Shown one piece after another: positions 43,409 to 56,091 of a DNA stretch of 64,000 nucleotides (positions are counted from its first letter, which is position 1; each line of letters starts with the position of its first letter). The translations under genes and the position numbers were made by a program. The notes under the pieces were generated by a model that saw nothing but the letters and a program-made list of their open reading frames with translations, was not told the DNA's origin and did no database searches. Source of the DNA: Breviolum minutum Mf 1.05b.01 (lineage: Eukaryota; Sar; Dinophyceae; Suessiales; Symbiodiniaceae); assembly GCA_000507305.1 (NCBI GenBank), contig DF241015.1, positions 7,119-71,118 of the forward strand, written 5' to 3'.

Positions 43409-43697
43409 TAATTTTTGCCGAACACATCCGAAAAACTTGTCTTTGCTTTTCCAAAACAACAGAGGAGCCAGACTGCAAAATGAAAACGATACAACATGCT
43501 GAGAAGTGAAGGGTCGAAGAAAAGGTGATAAGGATGACAGGGTGTTCAAAGCCCTGGTTGATTGAGAGTCTTAGATTGCGAAGTTCTTTTTGTATTGTGT
43601 GCTTTGAGCTTTTCAGACGCTGCATCCAAGACAATGAATGAGAGGGATGAAAAATGATGTCAGCAAAGTTGTGACAGCATGGATTCAAGAATGCCAT
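43292..43697 (-). CDS. Minus-strand open segment overlapping the mini-exon gene's 3' end
   Basis: Two minus frames are open: KSKDKFFGCVRQKLSSMAQH (frame to 43292) and SGSSVVLEKQRQVFRMCSAK (frame to 43341). A good minus acceptor, CATTTTGCAG, lies near 43473. This may be the 3' exon of the minus-strand gene. Only one strand is likely to be truly coding here. Confidence 0.35.
43331..43408 (+). CDS. Mini-exon gene: possible last exon with stop
   Basis: After TTCCTGGCCAG; DPLFNDAACLHDQIKPRSEE then MLRHG and TGA 43406-43408. The minus strand has two open frames across the same bases, one with more G/C at third positions, so this end is tentative. Confidence 0.4.
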   Translation, partial: DPLFNDAACLHDQIKPRSEEMLRHG

Positions 43698-43960
43698 GAA
43701 TCCTGCAGGAAGTGCAGAAGGGCAAAAATGTTTGATTCAGGGTGGTGAAATATTCTGAATTTTCTTAGTTCACCGTCCACACAGATAAGTATATATTAGG
43801 ATGCTCCCCCCTTCCAGTAAACAGTCACCACAAGGGTTTATTACATTTTCAGCACAGTATCCTTACAAATCTTCACTTGCCACTGTGAGGGGCCGCTTTG
43901 GACCCAAAAGCCATGAAAAAATGAAGGTTTCAAGCCTAGAAATATAGGTTATAGTCATAT

Positions 43961-44079
43961 ATGGGTGTTTCCAAAAATAGGGGGAACCCCCCCCAAAATG
44001 GATGGTTAATAATGGAAAACCCTATTAAAAATGGGATGATTTGGGGGGTGAAAACCCATTAATTTTCGGAAACATCCAT
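43961..44079. mobile_element. M2 inverted-repeat element, copy 3
   Basis: TGGGTGTTTCCAAAAATAGG at the left and TTTTCGGAAACATCCAT at the right, flanked by ATATA-type sequence. It shares AATGGAAAACCCTATTAAAA with copy 2. Confidence 0.75.
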
Positions 44080-46451
44080 ATTAACCCCTTAAGATGATCA
44101 ACTTTCCTACACAGCTCCAACACATCGCATCACTGACAAATCAAAGCCAGGCACCTGGCGTCGCCAAAGCTTCGGCGCCATCTTGATGGACGGGTCGTCG
44201 GGAGCACGTAGATGACAGGGGGTGGCCATGGTGTTTGATGGTGGTGGATACAAAAGATGAAGCAGCTAGGTAGGCAACGGTTTTTTTTTGTTGATTTCTT
44301 TGAAGCCAGCATTTTTTTTGAAAATGAATTTTGATGAACATTTGCTTGGGGATGAGAATCCTGAAAAGAATCGAGGAGTGGAGTGCAAACATGTCGGTTT
44401 TGCTATGATCACCTGATTAGGCAAGGAGTTTCATGACATTGGAGGAGAATGGCTAGAGTGCTACATGACTCCTTGTCATGTTGGTCGAATGTCCATACTG
44501 CTCTTCCGTCCAGTGTGTTACTGCTGTTGCTATTGTTCTGTTATGCAAACATGTTATACACAAATATTACTGTGATGACATTAACTATGAAATTCTATTC
44601 CATCCTATTTTCCTGTTCAATCACATTACTGTACATTATATATTTTATATCATATCATTGACATGTCAAAGGTTTACATCATGGATTCATGTATCTTTTG
44701 TTTTATTCTATTTTCATCACTATAATACGTCATAGTACCAGAGGATTTCATATATGATACCACACTATGTCATGATCTTAGTATTGTAAATTATCATATT
44801 GTCATTTCATATTCCATTGATCATTGGTATCGCACTATATCATACGAAAGAGTATATTGTTGCATCATGTTGCATTGCATTACCTTTGACCATGTTGCAT
44901 CATATGTTTTCCAACCTTACTGCATATTGTGCGCTAGCATGTTCCATACTGTATCATTTGTAGATGATAATTTGTAATGTCATATCAGCACATCATATCA
45001 TAGTATCACATGATGTCGTATCATTCGCAGTGTCATATTTGATAGTAGTATGCCAGCTTTGATGAACCCTGATGATATTATGGGATTCAATTCCGTGTTG
45101 ATTTTGGTTTATGTATTTCTCCACGTTCTTTTGCTTCGATCCATCTCAGATGTTCATACATGTTTTTCATTCTATCCGCGCTATACATATCTCTACATCA
45201 TATAGAGGTGTACTGCTCACATCAATCAAACTAGAGTTGATGCATAGACAGATGCATGGAACATTCACGTGCACGGCCACTTTCTCAAGACAACCTCACA
45301 GAAAAAAAGTTGATGATTGTGCAATCCAATTTGTTTCCTCAAACCTCTAATCCAAAGCTACAAACAACCAATGGCTCCAATGCAAACAATGTACAGGGGC
45401 ATTGGCTGGAAATTCACCCCGTATTGTGAGAAAGTCTACAGAGACCCTCGATGGAACAAACAAACTATTATTAGCACACAGGATCTTTGTTGACAATCGA
45501 ATATAATGTAGTGCATACAATGCATTTGTCTGCATTTCGAACGTACTTGTCTAAAACCCTTGTCATCCATTCCCCCCATGTTTTGGCCGCGCGTGGGTTT
45601 ATGGTGGGGTTCAACGGTTGGACGTATGATCATGTCATCACCTGCTTGACCCTAACCGGCAAAAGACGGTAGGGCCTTAGGGTTCGCTGTTGTGATGCCG
45701 TGAACTCCTACTGTAGACATATTAAAGCGCACAATGGCACCATGTTTTTGTTTACAGTGCCAAGCTCACATCCTGTATCCTTCTGAAGACAGGTTGTAGC
45801 ATGTGAATATATTTTGTATGCATGCACATGCTAACATGTTGCTTTAATATTGTTTTACAATTTCACTACATCGCATTCAAAGAGATGTATGATTAAATTA
45901 TATACTGATGCCTATATTGTGCTCAGTATGTTTTTCACGCGAAAAAGCAACCATGCAACACAACTCGGATTGGACACACAAAACGACAGATCTTCATCCA
46001 CCTAGGCTGGCAGCTGGAAAGTCTGACCCAAGCAGGAGATGAAAAAAACAGTATTTGATTTGATGGCCAAGTGTTCAAGTCACAGTGAGAAAATGTGGGA
46101 TTTTATTGGCCTAAGTTGTGTTTTGTTACAGTATTCATGCTTTTGAGAAACACATGTGTATTGCTGTCCATGGTGGTTGTGGATTGCAGGATGCTATTTC
46201 GGACATGATGCAATTGTGGCTTCAGTAGTAGAGGCAATGAAACAATACGCGCATTGGAATCAGTGACACACAAGTAGTGGTAGAATGCATGCAGAATTCA
46301 GTTTGAATACATCCCCATGAAATCCTTAATTTGATGGTTAGATATTGAAAGCACTGCTTTGTCCAAAGTTCATGCTTCATCTCCGTTTGGGAATGGCTAG
46401 ATACTTGGTGTGCTTTCTTGGACTTGATGAGGGCCTTTGGCCAAAGCCAAA
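44080..46451. other. AT-rich spacer, little supported
   Basis: ATCATAT-rich sequence between 44500 and 45050. Two + exon-like segments, 45340-45480 (YRGIGWKFTPYCEKVYRDP) and 45536-45660 (TYLSKTLVIHSPHVLAARGF), have no clear splice pair. A short APGVAKASAP reading at 44152 resembles T cassettes but runs into TGA. Confidence 0.35.
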
Positions 46452-46610
46452 TTAACTGAAAATCAGAACTATCAGCATCTGATCGTGAGCTGCTTGAGCC
46501 ATGACGATTTTCTCAGAAGAGATTGCGGCGCCATACACTCTGTGACATGGCCGGAAAAAGCTGAAGAAGGCGTAGAATGCCATAGAACATCCAATTTTCC
46601 ATGAATTTTC
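46452..46610 (-). CDS. Minus-strand exon candidate
   Basis: Reads AFYAFFSFFRPCHRVYGAAI then SSEKIVMAQAAHDQM on the minus strand with protein-like codon use. Splice ends not resolved. No family recognised. Confidence 0.3.
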   Translation of the reverse strand, partial: ENSWKIGCSMAFYAFFSFFRPCHRVYGAAISSEKIVMAQAAHDQMLIVLIFS

Positions 46611-48477
46611 AGATTTCAGACCAAAATTATCCACAGTATCGTGATGTATCGTGGTTTGTTGTATTTCTCCAAGATGCACGTTATTTCACAAAAAAAGCAT
46701 GTGGTTGCTCGTGCGCCCATCAGGACAATTCATCCCATGAATCGCGTGATAACAGGTAAAGCAAAACGTGTGGCTAGCATACCAAGATGAGTAGATTCAC
46801 ACATTGACCCATGGCACTGGCTTCAAGATATATAAGGACAGTCCCGGACATGACTAGGCACAGCTGTCCAAGAGACTGCAGCCCAGGCACACTGACAACT
46901 TCAATGTTTTGTACTGCAATGTCACGACTTCGGATTGCAGGTTTGATGATGTGGTGTGGTAGCCTCCGGGGTTGACGGTGAAGGTTGCCAATGTGTGAAG
47001 TGTGTATTGAATTTGTCCATTTCTTCAGATTTGTTGCAAGGTATATAAATCATTTTGATCTAAAGCTGTTTGAACGTTATGACAGTCGCATAGACTCGAA
47101 GAAGTACGGTGGCTGTAACAAGGCACCTGTTTTTTTTCACCCCCAAGGATCCCCCAGGGCTGTTTTTCCATCTCCAGGGTGGACGGAGTGATTTTGGGCG
47201 AGAGGCTGCAGCTCGGCTGACAATGTCAGGAACCTCTGAAGGTCATGACGGATATGCCCTTGGTATAGTATTTTTTTGGCTTTGTTGAGAAAAAACGTTT
47301 CAGGGCAAAGGCAGACCATGGCAAACCTATTCTGACTTTAAGGTTGAAACAGGAGGTTGTTATTTCGAAGTACTGACCATTGCATGCTGTGCAGGATCAT
47401 TGCAAGTTACACAGGATAAGATAGACTTTCAGTCTGTTCCCAACCCAGTTTTCATTTTGGATATTGGAGAGCCAACAACTTTTGCAAATCAGTCATTAGA
47501 CACAGGGTTTTCCTCATTCAAGTCATCAAATTTTGGATGACTCAAGGGTAAACAGACACAGACATGGTGACAGTCACACACAGAACAAAACACACACGTA
47601 CACACAGAAAAAGAGGGTCCATCAAGCAAACGAGCAATCAAAAAACGGGACAGACAAACAAACAAAAAGACAAACAGACAAACAGAACCGCCTAATTACA
47701 GAGACACCCATTCAATCAGTTGAGCCACCTCTACGGACAGACCAACAGAAGCACCTCTACGCTGAGGAACCGGTTGAGAGGGATGTCACACACCAACCTT
47801 CACTTGGCCATTGCAAGTCTAGTCTACGCCTCCTGGGTGAAAAAGTGGTTGGGTTCAGGACGTGGCCAATATGAATTGTTGCTTCAATGATTTGTGTAGC
47901 GGTTTGCTTAGCAATTTTCCTCTGATTTTGGAGCTTGATGAGATATTTTGGTTTGAGATACTGAAATAGGTTTTACGGGTTTTACATGGTTTTATGGGTT
48001 GTATAGAATATGAATATGTGCGTAAATACAGTTACATACACATGCACATGATGTTTAGAGCTGGCACCGTTTGTTGGGTCAGTTTGTTCATTGGTCAATG
48101 CCCATCTATATCTGAACACAAAAGATTTGCACATAGTACGACAACCTAGAGTAGCTGGCAGGTTTTTTTTTGGGGGGATGACTAGGGGTTGGACAATGTT
48201 GGACATTCAGACCTTGAGTCATGGGGTTTGTACTCGCCAGTGTAGATAAATTTGAGATATTTTGAGCAACCCATGCTTATCGTCTCAGAATCCCCAGCTC
48301 AATTCGCGTTTGTTGGTCTTTTCGGGATAGCTTCTGTGTAGGCCGGGGTTTCTGATCATCCAGGTAATCACGTCTTAGTCCCTTATTTTGACTTCTCATT
48401 TCAAGGATCTTCCCTGCAATCAAAGTGCCTGGCTGCACTAACTACTCCCGACTAACCCTCGGTTGTCAACTTACAGT

Positions 48478-48551
48478 TATTTTGGATGGGCGAGGTGAAA
48501 TCCAGGATATTCCAGGATATGCAGAGTGGCGCAGTTTTGAGGAATCGGCAG
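48478..48551 (+). CDS. Plus-strand exon candidate
   Basis: After CAACTTACAG; LFWMGEVKSRIFQDMQSGAV and onward to a GTCTTG donor. A second + frame (VILDGRGEIQDIPGYAEWRS) is also open. Undecided. Confidence 0.25.
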
Positions 48552-48644
48552 GTCTTGCTAAGGCATATCATGTCTCCACTACTCTTGTTGCTGTCGACCA
48601 TTTGTCTAAAATCTGCGGCTTATTTCTTGGATACAATTACATAC

Positions 48645-48692
48645 CCATAGCATCCATGTATGGTATATTTGCCTACATTTACCATAAACCTA
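48645..48692. mobile_element. M5 element, partial copy
   Basis: ACCCATAGCATCCATGTATG matches the left half of the element at 30487. The right half is missing or diverged (CATTTACCATAAACC). Confidence 0.6.
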
Positions 48693-48882
48693 CCCAAAGA
48701 TTCCATCATTTTTCACGTGATGTGAGGTTGGCATCAACATTTGCAACTTCACCATCAACTCGATGGATCCACTCTTCCGTGCCTTGGTAGATGTGTATGA
48801 AATTATCTGATGGTCGGAATCGTGAGAAGAACGAGATATTCATATTCTATTCATGCCAAATGATAAAGTTCACTATACACAC

Positions 48883-49059
48883 ATTTCCCTGCCTCGTGAG
48901 CAACATCACTTCCATTGTCATTCGCACTTTCCTGTGAAAACCCCGGGGCGTTCTTTAAAGAGACCACCAAGGAAGTGAGCACAAGGTCACCTTCCATCGC
49001 ACTGAGTTTTGGGCGACCTTTTTCTTTGCTTGCTTGCAAGTCTATGCGCTCGTAGGCAC
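48883..49059 (-). CDS. Minus-strand exon, unrecognised protein
   Basis: On the minus strand it follows ATCTGAGTTAG and ends at a GTGTAT-type donor. Reads AYERIDLQASKEKGRPKLSA then MEGDLVLTSLVVSLKNAPGF and SQESANDNGSDVAHEAGK. Composition is convincingly protein-like. No domain known to me. Confidence 0.5.
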
Positions 49060-49333
49060 CTAACTCAGATTTGGGGAAATGATATCTGAAATGATAACAG
49101 TATCGGGTCCAGGTGGGAACATGTGGCGGGAATTGACTGATGTCAGGCTGAAAAGCAATGTTGCAGCTAGTTGCAAGTAACAAATTCGCAACATTTGTGT
49201 TTTCAGGATGGTATGAATAGACAGATACTCAAATACATACTATAAAGGGAGGCTGACATGACATCTTAAGGTTTTATATATTACATACTGTAACTATTCT
49301 TCAATGGAAGTTTCCTGGGTTTTGGTCCATCGC

Positions 49334-49484
49334 CTGCAAGGCCCATGGCATGGCTGCCCTTGTTTGCTTATGCTTGCTTTTGGTGGGAAGACCTTCTCTC
49401 AACTGTTTTGAAATGGGATTCATAATATGACCATTGGTTCCGATTGGACATTTTTGCAACCATACCATTTGAAGATTCAGGTAG
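49334..49484 (-). CDS. Minus-strand exon, unrecognised protein
   Basis: 151 nt, minus acceptor GTGTATAG, minus donor GCGATG (GC) directly after ...GCCTTGCAG. Reads NLQMVWLQKCPIGTNGHIMN then PISKQLREGLPTKSKHKQTR and AAMPWALQ. Ends in phase 0. Confidence 0.5.
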
Positions 49485-50126
49485 CTATACACTGATGACC
49501 ATGTTTTTTTTGGTTTATTTTGTCATGCTTTCGTCATTTTTTGTCATTCTCATGTTTTTATTATCAGTTGTATATCAGTTGTTTATGTTGTCATGTGTTT
49601 TTTTCATTTTTTCGTCATTTTCCTGACATGACAAATTTGACAAAGAACGATGATGCTTCAGGCAAATGCAAAAATGACCGAAACAAATGACAATGCTTCT
49701 GGAACATGCAAAATAATTAACAAAAATGACAATGTTTCAGGAACACGCAAAATTAGAAAGGAGGACAAAAAGATGACAAATTAGATACTTGATGATTTTC
49801 AGTCTTTGGCTCGAGGGCCAAATCTCCTAACCATAGTGCGCCGACAGTGACGTGTCAGGATGCCCGCGGCAGTTGCAAGACGTATTTCAGCGACCGCAAC
49901 TGGGACTGTTCATGACTGTCCAAAGTCATGGGGAAGCTACCAAGTGATGAGTTTGCCATTGGGGATATAGATTAGATCATAATATATGTATATACATATA
50001 TGTATATTGACGCCAGCATTTGTGAATCTGTGATTTTTGCTATTCTGTATGGTTTATATAATGTATATACTGTACAAAGGAAGCAATCATAATTCCGAGA
50101 TGACGTTTACGACTGTCATACCATAC

Positions 50127-50289
50127 TGTATTATTTATCTCATGGTACAAAAGGGCTGACATTTTGTCCCTTGAGCCAGGCTCATGGTGAAGACAGTCAT
50201 GGTGCTGAACATCGTGTTGCTTGGCAAAGCCACGGCCGACCCTCAACCCAAAAATGGTGGTTTTGCAGGGTAATCTTGCCAAAATGGCC
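50127..50289 (-). CDS. Minus-strand exon, unrecognised protein
   Basis: 163 nt, minus acceptor CTAACTTAG, donor GTATGG. Reads AILARLPCKTTIFGLRVGRG then FAKQHDVQHHDCLHHEPGSR and DKMSALLYHEINNT. The frame fits both splice ends. Confidence 0.5.
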
Positions 50290-51639
50290 CTAAGTTAGGT
50301 TTTGAGCGGTGGAAGTGCCTGAGCAACAAGACGTTGGGCTTTCATGCAGGTTTGGGATTATTATGAAAAATGCACACCGGCTAGAAATGTGTCGGTAGCA
50401 CTACGTACTATGATGATGAGTGGTAGCAGTACTAGCACCCACCACCTCCTCCGCCCCCACCACCACCAACCACCACAAGGTTGGTGGGTGCATTACCTTT
50501 AAGCTATAACCATAGAATGCTAAACCATACATGTAGCTTTGCACATTGATTTTTTGCATAGCTGTAATTTTGTTGTTCTTTTTTCCATGCAGAAAATGAA
50601 TGTAATATACGTATTCACATCCACGACAATATGTAATGGTGCTTAATCTTCGGATATTTTGATCAACAAAAAAATTTAAACATCAGGCTCCTGGCAATGT
50701 GCTTGGTTTGGGAGTCTAAAACACGTAGTCAGCAGCACCCTTGGCTTTCACAAGTGATGTGTGTAGGTTCTTCCAAGATCCTGAATGTTGTTGATTTTCC
50801 CATCTTTACTTGCATTTGGTTGTCATTGCTTTTTTTGATGTGGTAGACATTTGTGCAAAAAAACAAGCGAATCCGTCAATTTCATAGGCCCGAATATAAC
50901 CCAACCTCCAACACTTCATCACACTCAGCGATCACTCAGCAAGGCTCACATTGGTACCGGCATTTTTGGTGACCGTCAGCCTGGAAAGCTTTGAAGTCTT
51001 ATCCCATGAAGTGGAATATGCTAACGTCACTCAGAGCCAAAGATAGGCTTACTGGCATACTGGCTTACTGGCTTCCTAACCGTTCTTTTTGTTTGCAGTG
51101 GTGGTGGTTGCTGATGCACAGAATCGAATCAGGATCTATAAGGTCTACACATGTCACATGCCTACATTTTTTCTGAGAAAGGCGAAGATTGGCGGGGATT
51201 CTTTTTCGTTGATGGATATCGAATGGTATTAACGAATGATGGTAAATGCAATGTGAATGCTGGGAAAAGGCCGATTAAGCTATGGAGTTTTGTACAAACA
51301 ATATTGATAATATTATATGACGACATACATGCATATATCTATTCTTGTTTTTGCTTGCAGCTTCATCAAACATGGGTACTCCAGGATCGGTTCCAGTTCA
51401 GGACACCGCACCCTGGAGACCAGGGCCAGCATTTGTTTTTCCTGAGGAGATTACAATGGCGATCTTGGACTTTATGTTTCTATACAGTTTCTTGGCCAAG
51501 TCTCTTTCATACACATATCGCAGTAAACACGAGACCTCTCTCAACCTTCACTACCCAAATTGTGGTTGATTTGGGGAATCTAGTCTGTTTGGTGAGGTGA
51601 TTGTCCACATACCATATCTTCCATCCTAGTGAAATTGAC

Positions 51640-51721
51640 TTGTCAAGAGGTGCATTTGTGAAATGTATGGGCTCAACTGCATTGAACATCTCATCCCACG
51701 CGACCCCATACCAACTGGTGC
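51640..51721 (-). CDS. Minus-strand exon, unrecognised protein
   Basis: Minus acceptor CACCGTCCAG, donor GTCAAT. Reads TSWYGVAWDEMFNAVEPIHF then TNAPLD. Aromatic-rich and protein-like. Confidence 0.45.
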
Positions 51722-52267
51722 CTGGACGGTGAGGTTTGGCTAGCAACCGTTCATCGCTGCTGGCAGATAGCAGTGTACTCTTCCAAATTTTGGTGTCTTG
51801 TCAGAAAACAAATGCTGGAACACCATGGTTGGATGAAAATCCATGTCAGGACTGACATTTACATCCATTTTCTGTAGTTTAGAAATTGGGCACCAGTAAA
51901 AAAAGGTAACAATTCAAGAGTCGAAGAAAATGTGCTGTGAACTTGGCAGCTTTTGTAGCACCACGTGTTTTCCTCAACCTTTCTGAATAGTTAACCAGTC
52001 GTGAAAATCCGGAACATACGTTTCCCACGGTTCTTGTGCAGATAATTTCCAATGGTGTGCAGCTATAGCGTGGATGCTTGAAATTTCGTGTACATGTCAT
52101 TTTTTTCCAATTTCTTGTGGTTCAAATGGACAGTGTTGCATCTGTTTTCCTTGGGTTTGGGATGTGACCGATGTGACCGGGTTATCCAACTGCTGTTTCA
52201 TGGTCAAGTGACACGTGTAACACCAAGGCCACTGGCTTTACCCTGGCTGTGGCAGTGACGCAACTCC

Positions 52268-52480
52268 TCATCTACAATGGTTTGGGTGGTACACATGGAG
52301 GTCCAGGAGAACAAATAGCACATTACTTCGAGTTTGTTTTTGATACTTGGCTTCAAGATTTCTTTGCAATGCACTTTGAGTGTCAGGTTTCACTCCCAGT
52401 GTTTTGAGAACAGTTTGACTTTGACAGCTTGACAAATGGCCTGAAAAGGCAACCAATGCTTCATTTCCTTCCGATGTCAA
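52268..52480 (-). CDS. Minus-strand exon candidate
   Basis: Open minus frame reading TSEGNEALVAFSGHLSSCQS then QTVLKTLGVKPDTQSALQRN and LEAKYQKQTRSNVLFVLLDL. Ends not resolved. A further minus frame at 51879-52060 (NYSERLRKTRGATKAAKFTA) may be the next exon. Confidence 0.4.
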   Translation of the reverse strand: MTSEGNEALVAFSGHLSSCQSQTVLKTLGVKPDTQSALQRNLEAKYQKQTRSNVLFVLLDLHVYHPNHCR

Positions 52481-53123
52481 CAATGTAAGTAGGTTGCACA
52501 TGCCCGCACTGATGCTGGCCTATATGTTTGTGGTCTCAGTCTATCTTCGTTGCAAAAGGTCAGTAAGGTATGTTTTAAATGTTTTTGTTTCTACTCACAA
52601 CAAAGCAATCTCTATGCCCCATTCCAGAACTTCTGATCATGGCACATGTGAACCTGTTTCGGTGAACGGCTCCCATCTAATGTTCAAACGGTGTACAGTC
52701 TCTCACCCTTCGTTAAACCGCTTCAGAAACTGAGTTGTGTTGAATAAGAATCATTAATAAATTGGATCCATTTGGGCCCTCTTGAACTGAAGTGTCCAAT
52801 ATTACGCAGCAGTAGTTGGATTGCAAGGATGATGGATCCCATCACATGAATCTCCCAAATCATTGCTAGTATTTAATACCAAATGGTGTCGTCTCTGTGG
52901 CATCGGTCAGCAGTTTCCCTGCGTCGTTTGCCTCGGCTTGGCTCAGGAAGGCATGAGCGGCTTCATCAGTTTTCTCTTTTGCAGCTGGGTTTTGTACTTC
53001 ACCAAACCAGGGGGAAAAAGTGGGGAACATCACCGTACCAATCTTTTGCGGAAGGCATAGTCGGTATAGTCACAACCGCCTCATAGAGTTTCATTTGTTT
53101 TGTGCCTCAACAAAACTGTCTCA

Positions 53124-53124
<1 letters not shown>

Positions 53125-53162
<38 letters not shown>

Positions 53163-53226
53163 GGATGGATGGATTGATCGATTGATCGATTGATCGATTG
53201 ATCGATTGATCGATTGATCGATTGAT

Positions 53227-53282
<56 letters not shown>

Positions 53283-53284
53283 CC
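53125..53284. repeat. GATT satellite with nested GATCGATT octamer
   Basis: GATT repeats flank about seven GATCGATT units, each containing the palindrome ATCGAT. The minus SINQ-repeat frames are artefacts. Confidence 0.9.
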
Positions 53285-55988
53285 ATAGATAGTGCAAAAT
53301 CCACATTTGTTGGTATTTGTCTAGACTTTAGACTAAGTATTCTTTGATCGGTTCTGAAAAGTATATAGTGAGTATTGACTTTGTTCTCTCTTCCTTGTGC
53401 GTACTTTGAGAAGTGTTCCTGGTGAGACACACTCGATATTCGAAGTATTTGTTGCACTTGGTATTTGTACCGCATGGGTAGTACTTTTCAATGGACGGGG
53501 GATCCCATGCACACATCAACATTCTTTTAGTCAGTCACTATCCAACGCAACTTTCCTTGAGAACAGTTCTTTTGCCGCAAAGTGAGTGCAGAGTTTGCCT
53601 CGCATTTCGAAGGCATGAACTGCAAATTTGAGTGCGACCAAGCCATTGTCCAGACCCTCGGGCAAGAGTTTCGCGAGCTGCGTCCCAGGTTTTTGGATCG
53701 GGGTCATTCATTTGGAAACAAGGAATCCTGACGTCAGTGGTTTGGCTCTTTCCTAGGCTGAGAGCATTACATTGAGTCTAAAGTTTAAAGATGTCTAGGA
53801 TATAGATATTGAGAATCCAAATTGACACCATCGATAGAGAATTTATAGAGTTGAAATACTCCACCCAACCAGTAGTAGGTAGAAGTGAAGCTTGATTTAA
53901 AGAATTTCTATGGATGACTCCATACTTGTACAATACAGAGGCCTTTGCAGAAGCCTTTCTTAAGGTCACTTCCCTCGCCCTTGTTGCTTAGGATGGCTTT
54001 GCAGAAGTCTCCCAAAGATAGCCTGAGCCAAAAACCCCTGCTGGTTTAAACATGTTTAAACCAGCGCATCCATTCGCAAGAATGCCATGAGTGGTGGCTG
54101 GCTTCACCATATCACATCCTGTGGTGGGATGATGACCTCGGATGGCTTGTGAGGAGTAAACATTGATCAAATTTCCCAGGTTTTATGAGAATTCTGCGGA
54201 ATTCCAAGGGATGTTCCAGGGCAGGTCGAACATATTTTCGATTTCTCAGCTTGGGATATGACAATCGCTGGTACTCTATCAGATCTCACCATCGATCGAT
54301 ACATGTGGGGCTATGATATGATTTCACATATTGTACCGATGACATAAGCTCAACGATGTACAATTTCCAGGCCTCTCCAACGGCTCTTCAGCTAAGAGGT
54401 GGGATAATTTGTCACCGCTCCCAAGTTGGTGACATGTTGGAGACTGAAGAAATGCTAAGTAGTGACCATTTCAAAATCCTATGGTAAAATGCATCCAATA
54501 CCTATCAATACCTATAGCATCAGCATCCGCAGGCCATAGTTATTGCAGCAACCAGCAGACAGTCAGATAGTGAGCAGAGGATGACCTTTTGAAAAATTAA
54601 GCATCTTCCAGCAACATCATGAAACTATATCGTAAATGGCATTGAAATGTGCTATGAACCCATGAACATTCGAATCCTTTGGGTTTTATGGATCAGCCCT
54701 GGTACAAAACGTGGCTGTTGGTGACCTCTACTATAGAGGCCGCCGTTTTTGTGTCACAAGGTTGAACCAGACGACACTGGTTGAGGGGTGGTTTTGAAAG
54801 CAAGGAAAGGCCTCCAGATTGTGGACTTCTGACCTTCGATCTGGCTTCAACATGGTTTAACGCCAAGCAAACCAGGGGTTCCAGTGGCTTTCAATCCTAT
54901 GGTGACCGTAATTATGACCATGTGACCATGTGCACTTAACAAGATAGTCAGCATTTATCCATATTTTAGTGGCGAAGATATAGATAATTGGAGTTCTATT
55001 TGGAGGCAGTCCCTTGTATGTCCTGAATGATGTGGAAATTCCGGAAGCCCTGCGCGGCATATGGCTTGCAGCAGGCAGAGGATGCATGACATGGAGCTTA
55101 ATGACTCTTCTCAAATCGGCATTCTTAATTGACTCTTCTTAGCATGTTTAAAGGGCCTCGGCATACATAAAGATCTTTTTTTTGACATGCAATACATCAG
55201 CAAGTGGAGATTTAATGTCTCTGGATGATTCTGGATGTCATTGGCAAACTTTTGAGCTGTTGATGTTTTGATCGACTGTTTACAGACCATGTGCAGATGG
55301 TCGTGCCCACACGTGCGACATGTGGAAGTTTGTTGTGTTTCAGCGTAAAAAATCTCAAGCTACTGCGAGCTTGTTAAACACCCAGGCGTAATGTTAGGTT
55401 GATGTATCATATAGTTTGGATGTTTGTTTCCTAGGTTGACAGTTGCCAGGACTTGCTGGAATGGTTGGACAGATGTTTTGGTTCATCTCCCATCACCTTT
55501 CCAACATCACAGCCCGGGGTTCCACCATAAGAACCGAACGTTACATGGGAAAATCAACCCTAAAGATTGACAGGTAGCAAGTCAGTGTAGCAAGTCCCTT
55601 GGTGATGTAGGGTTTCTCCTAATTTTTTAGGGTTGTTTCAGGTGAAATTATGGCAAACCCTGCAGTCACTGCAATATAATTGTAGCATCAACAAGGGTTT
55701 TCAGGTGGATGACCTGGTCAACCTGGTGCCCCGCAATTTTCACCATTCGAGCTTTTCAATTGAATCTGGGCAACTTATAGCGACCTCAGCTTAAAGGTCA
55801 CCTGAAAAAAGGTGGTTTAGTAAAGGCATCCCACCAGAATCCCCTTGAATTCAGGTTTAGGTACTAATTTGCCCAGAAATTGAATGGATGAATGAAAAGT
55901 CCTTGGATGAATGAAACATCTTGGCAGTTGGAGATTTTTGTTCACGCTGGATCTGAGGGATTGATATTTTATGGGCAAGGTCAAGCAC
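53285..55988. other. Intron-like stretch with weak minus-strand exon candidates
   Basis: Minus segments near 54060-54150 (HPTTGCDMVKPATTHGILAN) and 54857-55110 look protein-like, but two frames compete at 54.9-55.1 kb and splice ends are unclear. Nothing else supported. Confidence 0.35.
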
Positions 55989-56091
55989 CTGGTCACCAGG
56001 TTTGGTGGGGTTTGGTGGTTGCATATATGATTTCATCAAGCTCCAAAGATTCCAGAATTCCACGAATTCTTGCCATTGTTTTGGTGTGGAT
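55989..56091 (-). CDS. Minus-strand exon, unrecognised protein
   Basis: 103 nt, minus acceptor CTAGTTTGAG, donor GTGCTT after ...GGTGACCAG. Reads STPKQWQEFVEFWNLWSLMK then SYMQPPNPTKPGDQ. Trp-rich. Frame and splice ends agree. Confidence 0.45.

Noticed and set aside
53107-53475. SINQ-repeat minus frame
   Set aside because: Tetranucleotide satellite.
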